Positions 53,009 through 61,525 are shown, counted from the stretch's first letter. The stretch is DNA of 64,000 nucleotides from Ga0077527 sp964533495 (GCA_964533495.1 CAZHJU010000009.1:1-64000); one strand, 5' to 3'. The notes: generated from the letters alone by a model not told the origin. Numbers and translations are program-made.

Positions 53009-54742
53009 TGCCGCGGCAGCCACCGCCGGCAGTCCCGGCGGCGGCTCCGCCGCTTCCAGCCCCGGCACCGGACGCAATTCGCCGCACACACTGCCCTCCG
53101 CGTTCCGCAACACGATGTTGGCGAGAAATTTCCCGTCGTCGCGTTCCGGAAAATCGAGGCGGAAATGCCCGCCGCGGCTTTCCTCGCGCATCAGCGCCGC
53201 GGTCGCAAGCATGCGCGCGACCTGGATCAGATTGCGGGTCTCCAGCGACAGGCGCAGGCAGTCGAAACGCGCGCGCACCGTGTCGCCGCTGACGCCGATC
53301 CTGTCGAAGCGCGCCTCCAGCCGATCGAGCTGCCGCATCGCGTCCTGCAGCCGGTCGGCCCGCCGCACCTGCCCCACCGATTCCACCACCAGTTGCTGCA
53401 CGTCGTTGCGCCAGGCCTCCGGCGACTCGCCGTCGCGCCGCGACCATGCGTCGAGGGCCGCGATGCCTTCGCGCCAGTCCCCCATGCCGGCCGACACCGC
53501 CGGCTGCGTCCGCGCCTCCAGCGCCGCCGCCAGTCCCGAACGATAGCCGAACACGTAGCTGTCGATCAGCGCGGCGCCGCCGAGGCGGTTCGCACCGTGG
53601 ATGCCGCCCGCCGCCTCGCCGCCGGCATAAAGGCCGCGCACCGCGCTGCGACCCCATTCGTCGATGCGCACGCCGCCGAGGTAGGTGTGCGGGCAGCTCG
53701 TCACCTCCAGGAAATCCCTGCTCATGTCGACGCCGCCGTTCATGAAGGTCTTGACGATGTCGCCGGAGGCGCCGTGGTTCGCCTCCTCGAACACGTGGCG
53801 GATGTCGATGCACACCGCGTTGTTGGCGGTGCCGCGCCCCTCGAAAATCTCCATCGCCACCGCGCGGTTCAGCATCGAGCGCGTCGAGCGCTCCATGCGC
53901 TCCGGGTCGTAGCGCTTCATGAAGCGCTCGCCGTCCCTGTTGAGCAGGTAGCCACCCTCGTTGAGGAAGCCGCTGGAATGCGGCGGGTAGCCCGCGAGCT
54001 TCGCCGGCGCCGCGGTGATCATCTGGTAATCGATGAACTCCATGTCGATCAGTTCCGCGCCCGCGCGCCAGGCCATCGCGTAGCCGTCGCCGGTGATCGT
54101 CGGCGGCGAATCGTTCAGCGCGTGCAGTTGCGGCGCGCCGCCCGTGGTCAGCACCGTCGAACGCGCGTGCACCACCACCGGCACGCCCTCGCGATAGCGG
54201 AAACCCCAGGCGCCGACAACGCGCCCTTCGTGGCGCAGCAGGTCGACCAGCATCACGTGATCCATCGGATCGACGCCGTCGCCCCTGGTTTTTTTCGACA
54301 GCGCGTTCATCAGCGGCTTGCCCATCAGGCGCCCGCAGTGCACCAGCCGCGCATGGCGGTGCGGAAAGGCCCCCATCTTCTGGTCGTAGCGGCCGTCGGG
54401 CAGCTTCGCGAGCCCCAGCCCCCAGGCGTCGAGCTCCAGCGTGCGGTCTATCGACTCGCGGCACATCAACTGCGCGAGCCGCCTGTTGTTCAGGCCGAAG
54501 CCGCCCTGCAGGGTGTCCTCGAAGAACAGGTCCGGATTGTCGTCGGCGCTGGAGTGCCCGATCGCGACCGAATGGCCGCCGCGCGCCATCGACGAACTGC
54601 CCGAGGCATAGGTGCCCTTGGTCAGCAGCACGGGCGTGACGCCCGCGCGCTGCGCCCCGACCGCGGCCATCATGCCCGCCACGCCGCCGCCAATGATCAA
54701 CACGTCCGCCGTCAGATGCCGGACGCCGCCCGACTCGACCAT
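53006..54742 (-). CDS. Fumarate reductase/succinate dehydrogenase-type flavoprotein
   Basis: 578 aa FAD-dependent protein of the fumarate reductase/L-aspartate oxidase flavoprotein family. The FAD motif is IIGGGVAGMMAAVGAQ, with a later GGHSVAIG, VLTTGGAPQLHALN and GLYAGGEAAGGIHGANRLGGAALIDSYVFG, all typical. The C-terminal helical domain has LRxSLETRNLIQVARMLATAAL. No Fe-S partner or membrane subunit is nearby, so it may be a soluble oxidase or reductase. The ATG at 54742 has GGAGGAG 5 bp upstream. Confidence 0.88.
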   Translation of the reverse strand: MVESGGVRHLTADVLIIGGGVAGMMAAVGAQRAGVTPVLLTKGTYASGSSSMARGGHSVAIGHSSADDNPDLFFEDTLQGGFGLNNRRLAQLMCRESIDRTLELDAWGLGLAKLPDGRYDQKMGAFPHRHARLVHCGRLMGKPLMNALSKKTRGDGVDPMDHVMLVDLLRHEGRVVGAWGFRYREGVPVVVHARSTVLTTGGAPQLHALNDSPPTITGDGYAMAWRAGAELIDMEFIDYQMITAAPAKLAGYPPHSSGFLNEGGYLLNRDGERFMKRYDPERMERSTRSMLNRAVAMEIFEGRGTANNAVCIDIRHVFEEANHGASGDIVKTFMNGGVDMSRDFLEVTSCPHTYLGGVRIDEWGRSAVRGLYAGGEAAGGIHGANRLGGAALIDSYVFGYRSGLAAALEARTQPAVSAGMGDWREGIAALDAWSRRDGESPEAWRNDVQQLVVESVGQVRRADRLQDAMRQLDRLEARFDRIGVSGDTVRARFDCLRLSLETRNLIQVARMLATAALMREESRGGHFRLDFPERDDGKFLANIVLRNAEGSVCGELRPVPGLEAAEPPPGLPAVAAAA

Positions 54743-54958
54743 GCCTGCTCCTCCTGGCAATCCGGCGGCCGCAGGGTGCGGCCCGCGCCCGGCGGCTGTT
54801 GTCCTGTTTTCCGCCGCCGGCCGGTTGGCGCTGCAGACGGCAGATTAAGTGCGCCCTGCCGGGTTTGGCAAGCAGATCAGCATGTGGCCCCGGGCCGCGG
54901 CCTCGGAGCGGATTTGTGCTCTAATGAATCCGCCGGACTGCACCCCACGGAGGAGACC

Positions 54959-55873
54959 ATGGATACAGTGCAAGACGCCCGACTCGACATCCGCGACAGC
55001 GGCAGACCGGTCGGTGCGGAAGTCTGCGGCGTCGACCTGTCGCAGAACCTGGACGACGCCACCTTCAACGCGATCAAGAACCTGCTCGACCGCAGCGGCA
55101 TGATCTGCCTGCGCGGCCAGAAGCTGACGCCGGAGCAGTTGATCGCCTTCACCGCGCGCTTCGGTCCCCCGGACAAACACGTGCGCCAGGAATATGCCCT
55201 GCCCGGCCACCCGCAGATCCACCTGATCTCGAACGTCAAGGACGGCGAGCGCTCGATCGGCTCCGCCTATGCCGGCGACGACTGGCACACCGACCTCTGC
55301 TTCATGCGCAAGCCCGGCCACTACACCTTCCTCTACGCCATCGAAGTGCCCGTCAAGGACGGCCGCGTGCTCGGCGACACCTGCTTCGCCAGCACCGCGC
55401 AGGCGTACGACACGCTTGACGCCGGCACCCGCGACTGGCTGGACCAACAACGCGGCATATTCCAGTACCACCGCGCGCAGGAACGCAAGCAGCAGCAACG
55501 CGCGAAGGATCACGCCCGCCCGCCGCTGACCGCCGCACAGAAAGCCGCGACACCCGACGTCTCGCACGACGCCGTGATCACCCACCCGGTCACCGGCCGC
55601 AAGTGCATCTACGTCAACAAGACCTACACCTTCGGCTTCGAAGGCATGAAAGAGGAAGACGCAGCGCCGATCCTCAAGCGCCTGCACGAACACATCACCC
55701 GCGACGATGCGGTCTACACCCACAAATGGCAGGCCGGCGACATCATTCTGTGGGACAACTACTCGACGCAGCACATGGCGGTCGGCGACTATGCGTTGCC
55801 GCAGCGAAGGTTGATGCACCGGACGGCGATTTGTGGGACGGATGAGTTGGGGGCGAAGGTGCTGGCGGGGTAA
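54959..55873 (+). CDS. TauD/TfdA-family 2-oxoglutarate-dependent dioxygenase
   Basis: 304 aa. The iron site begins with H110-x-D112 in DDWHTDLCF; the distal His is in DNYSTQHMAVGDY, and an Arg near the C-terminus (LPQRRLMHR) binds 2-oxoglutarate. GRVLGDTCFAS matches the TauD/TfdA substrate loop. It would hydroxylate and cleave an aryl-acid, sulfonate or similar compound. AGGAG lies before the ATG. It is divergent from the FAD-reductase gene. Confidence 0.9.
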   Translation: MDTVQDARLDIRDSGRPVGAEVCGVDLSQNLDDATFNAIKNLLDRSGMICLRGQKLTPEQLIAFTARFGPPDKHVRQEYALPGHPQIHLISNVKDGERSIGSAYAGDDWHTDLCFMRKPGHYTFLYAIEVPVKDGRVLGDTCFASTAQAYDTLDAGTRDWLDQQRGIFQYHRAQERKQQQRAKDHARPPLTAAQKAATPDVSHDAVITHPVTGRKCIYVNKTYTFGFEGMKEEDAAPILKRLHEHITRDDAVYTHKWQAGDIILWDNYSTQHMAVGDYALPQRRLMHRTAICGTDELGAKVLAG

Positions 55874-55993
55874 GTCGTATTAACCAGTGTAGCTTTTCCA
55901 AAAACTTACACTGACCATATTTATCCCCGAAATTGTCCGCGACGCTCGCTGCCATCCAGCTCAAACCCATCGCAAGAGAAAGCGAATGTGACG

Positions 55994-56884
55994 ATGTACC
56001 CCACCAAACTCTACGTAATCGGCAACGGTTTTGACTTATGGCATGAAATTCCGTCTGGTTACGCGCAGTTCAAGCAGCACACGAGGCAACGGCATCAAGA
56101 CCTTTTCGATGCTATCGATCGCTATCTTCCAGCCGATGAAGAATGGAATAATCTCGAAGCTGCCTTGGCCAACATTGACGTGGACAGCATCATTGAGAAT
56201 CTCGATCACTTCATGCTTTCCTACGGTGCCGAGAACTGGAGCGACTCAGGGCATCATGATTTTCAGTACGAGGTCAAACAGGTCGTGCAACGTCTCTCGA
56301 CCAAACTCAGGGCTCGGTTCGCCGAATGGATACGGTCGCTGAAGATTCCAACGCCCGACACGGCGGTGAAGCGCCTGAGCAGGATCGACGTAAACGCCGC
56401 TTTCCTCACCTTCAACTACACACCAACGCTTGCAAGTCTCTATGCGGTGCCGTCTTCGCATGTGCTGCACATTCATGGTGAGGCCACGATGCAGGACAGC
56501 GAGTTAATCCTGGGGCATGCGTGGAATCCAGCGCAGCACCTCCCCCTCAATGACCGACCAGGTATCGAAGACATCGATATCCGCCTGAGGGAGGCCCACG
56601 GCATCCTGGATGGCTACTTCTCGAAGACGTTCAAACCGTCAGAACGCCTGATCCGCGAGCATCAGGCATTCTTTGACCAGCTCGTCGCAATAGAGACCGT
56701 GCATGTACTCGGACATTCTCTAGCTGAAGTGGATGCTCCCTACATCCAGGCATTGCTCAAAGTGCCCAGCGTTTCTGCCGCCTATTGGTATGTAGCCTGC
56801 CGCTCGGAGCAGGAGCGTCCAACGAAGCGTGATCGGTTGATCGCGCTTGGGGTAGATACCCAGCGAGCTGTGCCCGTTCTCTGA
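55994..56884 (+). CDS. AbiH-family abortive infection protein
   Basis: 296 aa. The N-terminus KLYVIGNGFDLWHEIPSGYAQFK is the diagnostic AbiH signature, and FLTFNYTPTLASLY and LHIHGEATMQDSELILGHA follow, also typical. The family was found as phage-resistance proteins; the mechanism is not known. Its codons and base composition are less GC-rich than those of its neighbours. Upstream GTG at 55988 is an alternative start. It lies alone between the TauD gene and the selenoprotein gene, with no other defence gene nearby. Confidence 0.88.
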   Translation: MYPTKLYVIGNGFDLWHEIPSGYAQFKQHTRQRHQDLFDAIDRYLPADEEWNNLEAALANIDVDSIIENLDHFMLSYGAENWSDSGHHDFQYEVKQVVQRLSTKLRARFAEWIRSLKIPTPDTAVKRLSRIDVNAAFLTFNYTPTLASLYAVPSSHVLHIHGEATMQDSELILGHAWNPAQHLPLNDRPGIEDIDIRLREAHGILDGYFSKTFKPSERLIREHQAFFDQLVAIETVHVLGHSLAEVDAPYIQALLKVPSVSAAYWYVACRSEQERPTKRDRLIALGVDTQRAVPVL

Positions 56885-57092
56885 ACCGACTACTAGTCGG
56901 TGCAGTTCGGGGCCGAAGTGGAATTCCCAGAATTTAGTGGCCACGTTTGGCTATTCGCTCGAAGTCTCTTGTGGCTCAGCAGAGGGATGATGTTGCGGTC
57001 GATGACGCCTTAAGCGCCGGAGTTGATTTCTTTTTTACGGATGGCTATTCGGCCCACTTATCTTTGATCTTTCAGTGGGTGATTACAAAAAA
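56885..57092. other. Noncoding stretch after abiH, atypical composition
   Basis: About 200 bp with lower GC, containing short broken frames (ACGGATGGCTATTCG etc.). I recognise no gene. It may be the right-hand part of the segment that brought in abiH. Confidence 0.5.
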
Positions 57093-57121
57093 AGGGGCCT
57101 CCCGGCCCCTTTTCCTTTTCC
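57086..57121. terminator. Bidirectional intrinsic terminator
   Basis: AAAAAAA-GGGGCC-TCCC-GGCCCC-TTTTCCTTTT: a 6-bp GC stem flanked by A- and T-runs. On the minus strand it gives GGGGCC...GGCCCC followed by seven T, 15-30 bp past the selenoprotein stop. It also suits plus-strand transcripts coming from abiH. Confidence 0.85.
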
Positions 57122-57136
57122 ACAACTTCCTCACGG

Positions 57137-57676
57137 CTAACCCGCCTGCTGCCCCTTCAACAACAACTCCACCACCTGCGGCGTAATCTCCGCCGCGCGC
57201 TGATCCAACTGTTCCGGCGTCAGGTTGGCGATCGGGTGCGGCACCACCAGGAACTTGAAATCCGGCACGCCCCAGGTTTTCGCCATCGCCTTGCCGGTGA
57301 CCGTGAACACGTGGGTCACGATGGAAGCCGAAGGCACGCCCTGCTGTTCAAACATTATGCTGTCGAGCACACTGCCCGAGCTGCATGACCCTCAGTCGCC
57401 GACACCCGCAACGATGACGTCGCAGTTCGCCTTGTATTCGGCGAGCAGTTCCGGGCTGGGCGCGGAACCGGAGCTTTTCTTGCGGCGGATCAGGTGCGTC
57501 TTGGCGCCGTGTTCGCGCTCGAGGATGCCGGCGACGCGCAGCAGGATCTGGTCGGAGTTGTACTTGGTGTTGTCGACCAGGCCGACGCGCAGGCCTTTCA
57601 GCGACTTCGGCCGCGGCACGAAGCTGATCTTTCGCCCGGTGGCTTCGGTGGTGGGATCGTAAATCTGGATGCTCAT
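57137..57676 (-). CDS. UGSC-motif selenoprotein (Sec95 at an in-frame UGA)
   Basis: One gene of 179 aa read through an internal UGA. The first part (94 codons, ending VAGVGD) is followed in the same frame by TGA (57392-57394), then Gly-Ser-Cys-Ser-Ser-Gly and a further 78 codons ending LLLKGQQAG. The context GVGD-U-GSC matches the UGSC-motif (seleno)protein family, where Sec and Cys98 could form a redox pair. A SECIS-like hairpin follows the UGA. AAGGAGG before the ATG gives a strong start. The N-terminal half contains LRVGLVDNTKYNSDQIL. The catalytic role is unknown. Confidence 0.87.
57357..57386 (-). promoter_or_regulatory. Bacterial SECIS-like hairpin
   Basis: Minus-strand reading after the UGA: 5 nt, then ATGC-AGC-TCGGGC-AGTGT-GCTCGA-CA-GCAT. 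This is a 6-bp upper stem (one G-U), a 5-nt apical loop AGUGU starting 18 nt after the UGA with G at its second position, and a lower 4-bp stem. Position and loop fit my recollection of bacterial SECIS rules (loop 16-37 nt after UGA, G among its first two bases). Confidence 0.75.
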
Positions 57677-57686
57677 AACGACCTCC

Positions 57687-57866
57687 TTATAAAAATATCA
57701 ATAAAATCAAATATTTATAGAATTTGTCATTCCGGATGTGTGTCGTACGATCCGGAATCCAGTGGTTTCGCCGGCGCTGCTGCTGGATTCCGGCGTTCGC
57801 CGGAATGACGGGATATCGGGGGTTTCTCTGTGAACTCTGTGCCCTCTGTGGCTGAAAAGGTTTTTG
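57687..57866 (+). repeat. Composite repeat module, copy C
   Basis: An AT-rich block (57687-57725, core ATCAATAAAATCAAATATT), a GTCATTCCGG inverted pair (57726-57807), then CTCTGTGAACTCTGTGCC and CTCTGTGGCTGAAAAGG to about 57866. The three parts match copy B (42424-42605, inverted) in order, and the outer parts match copy A. It separates the two genes of the selenoprotein operon. Confidence 0.75.
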
Positions 57867-57871
57867 CATTT

Positions 57872-58909
57872 TCACGATACCCGGATTTCGCGCGTGACGC
57901 TCTGCGAGCCGTTCTTGCCGCCCCAGCCCGGGATGTAGCAGGACTGCACGCCGGCGCGTCCGCCGGCAGCAATCACCAGCAGGTCCTGCGGCGCGTGCAC
58001 GAGGTTGACCATTTCCTTTTCGCTCTCGGCGGTGGGCGTGCCCGGTTTCATGATCGCGCGCTGCAGTTCCGCCACCGACACCTGCGTGTGTTCGAACACG
58101 TATTTCTGGACGTCCTCGCGCGACCAGCCGCCTTTCTTCATGATTTCCTGGTGCTCGCCGGCGAACACCATCGCGTACTGCGGCTGGCGGTTGGTGCCCG
58201 CGGATATGCGCATCTGCGCGCAGGCAGTGGCCAGCACGCCCTCGGGCGTCGCACTGAGGCCGTTCGAATACTGGTGCGGCGCGAAGGCGGCGAAAATCGT
58301 CACCGCGCTCTGCTCCGGCCGGAAACCACGCGTGGTGTGGAAAGCCGGCCACGGGCTGTCTTCCTCGTTCTCGGCGATACAGTAGCTGTACTTGCCGGCA
58401 TGGCCGAGACTGGAGCGGTCGAGCTCGCCGGGCAGCGTGCCGATGACGTTGCGCATCACCAGACGGATCGCGCGGCCGATGGTGGCGTTGGCGCGCCAGC
58501 CGGGGCCGAACAGGTTGTCGCCGCTGTTCATGCCGAGTTTTTTCGCGATCGGGCCGTTGACCAGCATGAACACCGCGGAGCCGCCGGTGCTGGTCGCCGG
58601 GCCGTGGTAGCCGTACAGCGGATCGGCCAGCGCCTCGACGGCCGCCGCGATCACCGGCATGTATTCGGGCTTGCAGCCGGCCATCACCGCGTTGATCGCG
58701 ACCTTTTCGGCGGTCACCGACACCTGGCGGTTTTCGATGAAGGCCAGCTGGTGGTCGGGCTTCAGCGCGGCGCCGTCGAGCATCGCCGCGATGCGGTCCG
58801 CGGTCGGCGGAATCACCGGCAGGCCGTCGGTCCAGCCCTTGGCGTAACACAGGTCGATGGCGCTGCCGAGATCGTCGGCGGTGTGCTTGCGCGATTTGAG
58901 TTCGATCAT
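57872..58909 (-). CDS. Conserved protein upstream of the UGSC selenoprotein, probable partner
   Basis: 345 aa, soluble, with no signal peptide. The start region YAKGWTDGLPVIPPTADRI and AINAVMAGCKPEYMPVIAAA are characteristic of a conserved family that I believe is commonly found next to UGSC proteins. Cysteines at VMAGC, YSYCI, ATACAQM and QSCYIPGWGG are possible redox or ligand positions. GAGGAG lies 4 bp before the ATG at 58909. It would be transcribed before the selenoprotein gene, with a repeat module between them. The function is unknown. Confidence 0.78.
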   Translation of the reverse strand: MIELKSRKHTADDLGSAIDLCYAKGWTDGLPVIPPTADRIAAMLDGAALKPDHQLAFIENRQVSVTAEKVAINAVMAGCKPEYMPVIAAAVEALADPLYGYHGPATSTGGSAVFMLVNGPIAKKLGMNSGDNLFGPGWRANATIGRAIRLVMRNVIGTLPGELDRSSLGHAGKYSYCIAENEEDSPWPAFHTTRGFRPEQSAVTIFAAFAPHQYSNGLSATPEGVLATACAQMRISAGTNRQPQYAMVFAGEHQEIMKKGGWSREDVQKYVFEHTQVSVAELQRAIMKPGTPTAESEKEMVNLVHAPQDLLVIAAGGRAGVQSCYIPGWGGKNGSQSVTREIRVS

Positions 58910-58949
58910 GCCGCTCCTCACGGGAAACCCGGTCTTGCGCCGGAAAAAG

Positions 58950-58997
58950 TGGAATCGAGTCTACTCCAAACATGGAATAGCGCCGCAGTGCATTCCA
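58950..58997. promoter_or_regulatory. Repeated TGGAAT half-sites upstream of the selenoprotein operon
   Basis: TGGAAT occurs at 58950-58955 and 58973-58978, and its inverse ATTCCA at 58992-58997; the last two form TGGAAT-N13-ATTCCA. They lie 41-88 bp upstream of the operon's first start codon (58909) and could be an operator. Evidence is symmetry and position only. Confidence 0.35.
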
Positions 58998-59029
58998 GAT
59001 AGTGACGCACTACGGTTGACGCACCGGCG

Positions 59030-59092
59030 CCAGCCGGAATCCAGGTTTTTCCTGCCGAATCGGGTGGTTACCGGGTTCCGGCTGGACGGTCA
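59030..59092. repeat. Degenerate GTCATTCCGG-type repeat
   Basis: CGCCAGCCGGAATCCAGG and, about 35 bp later, GGGTTCCGGCTGGACGG are imperfect inverse partners resembling the hairpin pair in the composite modules. The rest of 58998-59116 holds no gene that I recognise. Confidence 0.5.
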
Positions 59093-59116
59093 ATTCTGCT
59101 AACGTGGCGCCTCGCC

Positions 59117-59452
59117 ATGTTGCCGCCCGCCGAACTCCTGCTGTCCGCCCTTTTCCTCGCCCTCGCCTGGCTGTGGTGGGACAGCATGCAGGCGCGCGAA
59201 GCGGCCGTCGCCATGGCGCGCAGCGCCTGCGAGGCCGAGGGCCTGCAGTTCCTCGACGACACCGTGGGCATCGCCAGCCTCAAACCCGCGCGCAATGCCG
59301 ACGGCCGCCTGCTGCTGCAACGGGCCTACGACTTCGAGTTCAGCGACACCGGCGACAACCGCATGAAAGGCAGCGTGGTCATACTGGGCCGCCAGGTGCT
59401 CCTGCTCAACCTGCAGCCGCGCACCACGGCGACCATCATCACGCTGCGCTGA
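59117..59452 (+). CDS. DUF3301-family small membrane protein
   Basis: 111 aa. One N-terminal membrane span (LLLSALFLALAWLWW) is followed by a beta-rich domain with ACEAEGLQFLDDTVGI and RAYDFEFSDTGDNRMKG, the pattern of DUF3301. The function is unknown. It is upstream of the ubiU gene by 140 bp. Confidence 0.82.
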   Translation: MLPPAELLLSALFLALAWLWWDSMQAREAAVAMARSACEAEGLQFLDDTVGIASLKPARNADGRLLLQRAYDFEFSDTGDNRMKGSVVILGRQVLLLNLQPRTTATIITLR

Positions 59453-59592
59453 CGCACGACGCGCCGCGGTGCCGGCGCAGCCCTTGATGCATATCAACGC
59501 CCGCAATCCGCCGATGGGGCATCGTGCCGGCTGGCGCAACCCTTGGCGATCCGGCCCGGGGAAGAAGCCGAGGTGAAACGCCCCATGCCGTC

Positions 59593-60606
59593 ATGCCGAA
59601 ATCCTCACGCATCGAACTGGTCTGTCCGGCCGGCAGCCTGACTGCGCTGAAGGCCGCCGTCGACAACGGCGCCGACTGCGTCTACATCGGATTGCGCGAC
59701 AACACCAACGCGCGCAACTTCGCCGGCCTGAATTTCGACCGCGCGGCCGCGGAACAGGGCGTGCATTACGCCCATGCCCGCGGCGCCAGGGTCCTGCTCG
59801 CGATCAACACCTACCCGCAACCCGACGGCTGGGAGCGCTGGACCCGCGCGGTGGACACGGCCGCCGCCGTCGGCATCGATGCGATCATCGTCGCCGACCC
59901 CGGGCTGATGCAGTATGCCGCCCGCGCCCACCCCGGCCTGCGCCTGCACCTCTCGGTGCAGGGTTCGGCGACCAACCATGAGGCGATCAACTTCTATCAC
60001 CGCCATTTCAACGTGCAGCGCGCGGTGCTGCCGCGCGTGCTGTCGCTGGCGCAGGTGAAGGCCCTCGCCGCCGGCACCCCGGTCGAAATCGAGGTGTTCG
60101 GTTTCGGCAGCCTGTGCGTGATGGTCGAAGGCCGCTGCGCGCTGTCGTCCTACGTCACCGGCGAATCGCCCAACACCACCGGCGTGTGCTCCCCCGCCAG
60201 GGCGGTGCGCTGGCAGGATACGCCGCAGGGACTGGAGTCGCGCCTGAACGGCGTGCTGATCGACCGCTATTCCAGGGACGAGAATGCCGCGTACCCGACG
60301 CTGTGCAAGGGCCGCTTCGAAGTCGGCGGCGACACCTACTATGCGATCGAGGAGCCGGCGAGCCTCAACACGCTGGAACTGCTGCCGGAACTGCGGAACA
60401 TCGGCGTCTCCGCGATCAAGATCGAAGGCCGTCAGCGCAGCCCGGCATACGTCGCCCAGGTCACCCGGGTATGGCGGCAGGCCATCGACCGCTGCCTCGG
60501 GGAAACGGCGGATTACGCCGTACGCCCGGAATGGGATCTGGCCCTGCGCCGCGTCTCCGAAGGCCAGAACCAGACGCTGGGCGCCTATCACCGCCCGTGG
60601 AAATGA
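59593..60606 (+). CDS. ubiU: Oxygen-independent ubiquinone hydroxylase UbiU (U32 family)
   Basis: 337 aa U32-peptidase-like protein. The four iron-sulfur ligands are C175, C182, C199 and C238, with spacings 7, 17 and 39, the same as I recall for E. coli UbiU (C169, C176, C193, C232). With UbiV it forms a [4Fe-4S] heterodimer that hydroxylates the ubiquinone ring without O2. The ATG at 59593 is chosen because the family's ELVCPAGSL motif starts soon after. ubiV follows after 13 bp. Confidence 0.93.
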   Translation: MPKSSRIELVCPAGSLTALKAAVDNGADCVYIGLRDNTNARNFAGLNFDRAAAEQGVHYAHARGARVLLAINTYPQPDGWERWTRAVDTAAAVGIDAIIVADPGLMQYAARAHPGLRLHLSVQGSATNHEAINFYHRHFNVQRAVLPRVLSLAQVKALAAGTPVEIEVFGFGSLCVMVEGRCALSSYVTGESPNTTGVCSPARAVRWQDTPQGLESRLNGVLIDRYSRDENAAYPTLCKGRFEVGGDTYYAIEEPASLNTLELLPELRNIGVSAIKIEGRQRSPAYVAQVTRVWRQAIDRCLGETADYAVRPEWDLALRRVSEGQNQTLGAYHRPWK

Positions 60607-60619
60607 AGGCCGCCACGGC

Positions 60620-61519
60620 ATGAAACTCGCACTGGGACCGCTGCTCTATTACTGGCCGCGGCAGCGCACACTCGATTTCTATGCCGCCGTCGCGGCCGCC
60701 CCCGTCGACATCGTGTACCTCGGCGAGACGGTGTGCTCGCGGCGCCACGAGCTGCGCCTGCCCGACTGGCTGGACATCGCGGAACGGCTCTCCGCGGCCG
60801 GCAAGGAAGTCGTGCTGTCCACGCAGGCGCTGATCGAATCGGAATCCGACCTGAGGACGCTGCGCCGCATCGCCGCCAACGGGCGCTTCATGGTCGAAGC
60901 CAATGACATGGGCGCCGTCTCGCTGATGGCGGGCGCCCCCTTCGTCGCCAGCCCGCATCTGAACGTGTTCAATCCGCACACACTGGCCTTCCTCGCCACG
61001 CTCGGCGCGACGCGCTGGGTGGCGCCGCTGGAAATGTCGCGGACGGCGCTCGCCGCGATGCAGCACGGGCGCCCCGCCGGCATACAGACCGAGCTCTTCG
61101 GCTACGGCCGGCTGCCGCTCGCGTTCTCCGCGCGCTGCTTTACCGCGCGCCGCCACAACCTGCAGAAGGACAACTGCGGATTCCGCTGCATCGACTATCC
61201 GGACGGCCTGGATCTGCGCAGCCGGGAAGGCCGGCCGTTCCTGGCGCTCAACGGCATCCAGACGCAATCCGCGCAGACCCAGAACCTGGTCCGCGAACTC
61301 GACGATCTTGCGCAGGCCGGCATCGACGTGCTGCGCATCAGCCCGCAGTCGGCGCACACGCCGGAGATCATCGCGCTGTTCCGGCAATGCCTGGAACGGT
61401 CGATCAGCCCGGCGCAGGCTGCGCTGCGGGCGGAAGCCCTGATGCCCGGAGAGGCCTGCAACGGCTACTGGCACGGCAGGCCGGGACTCGAGCAGGTCGC
61501 CGCGACAGACCGGGCCTGA
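60620..61519 (+). CDS. ubiV: Oxygen-independent ubiquinone hydroxylase UbiV
   Basis: 299 aa U32-family partner. Cluster ligands C39, C173, C186 and C190 show the 13 and 4 spacings of the E. coli UbiV set (C39, C180, C193, C197). KLALGPLLYYWPRQ begins the barrel. It forms the UbiUV complex with the upstream product. Its presence implies ubiquinone synthesis under anoxic conditions, for example nitrate respiration. Confidence 0.93.
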   Translation: MKLALGPLLYYWPRQRTLDFYAAVAAAPVDIVYLGETVCSRRHELRLPDWLDIAERLSAAGKEVVLSTQALIESESDLRTLRRIAANGRFMVEANDMGAVSLMAGAPFVASPHLNVFNPHTLAFLATLGATRWVAPLEMSRTALAAMQHGRPAGIQTELFGYGRLPLAFSARCFTARRHNLQKDNCGFRCIDYPDGLDLRSREGRPFLALNGIQTQSAQTQNLVRELDDLAQAGIDVLRISPQSAHTPEIIALFRQCLERSISPAQAALRAEALMPGEACNGYWHGRPGLEQVAATDRA

Positions 61520-61525
61520 ACGATC

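Noticed and set aside
52724..54958. N-terminal 745 codons of a long plus-strand frame leading into the TauD gene
   Set aside because: This part is antisense to the FAD-reductase and receptor genes; the true gene starts at 54959, with AGGAG just upstream.
57392..57394. TGA as an ordinary premature stop (broken gene)
   Set aside because: The frame is intact on both sides, the flanking residues exactly form a UGSC motif, and a SECIS-like hairpin follows at the right distance; decay would not produce this.
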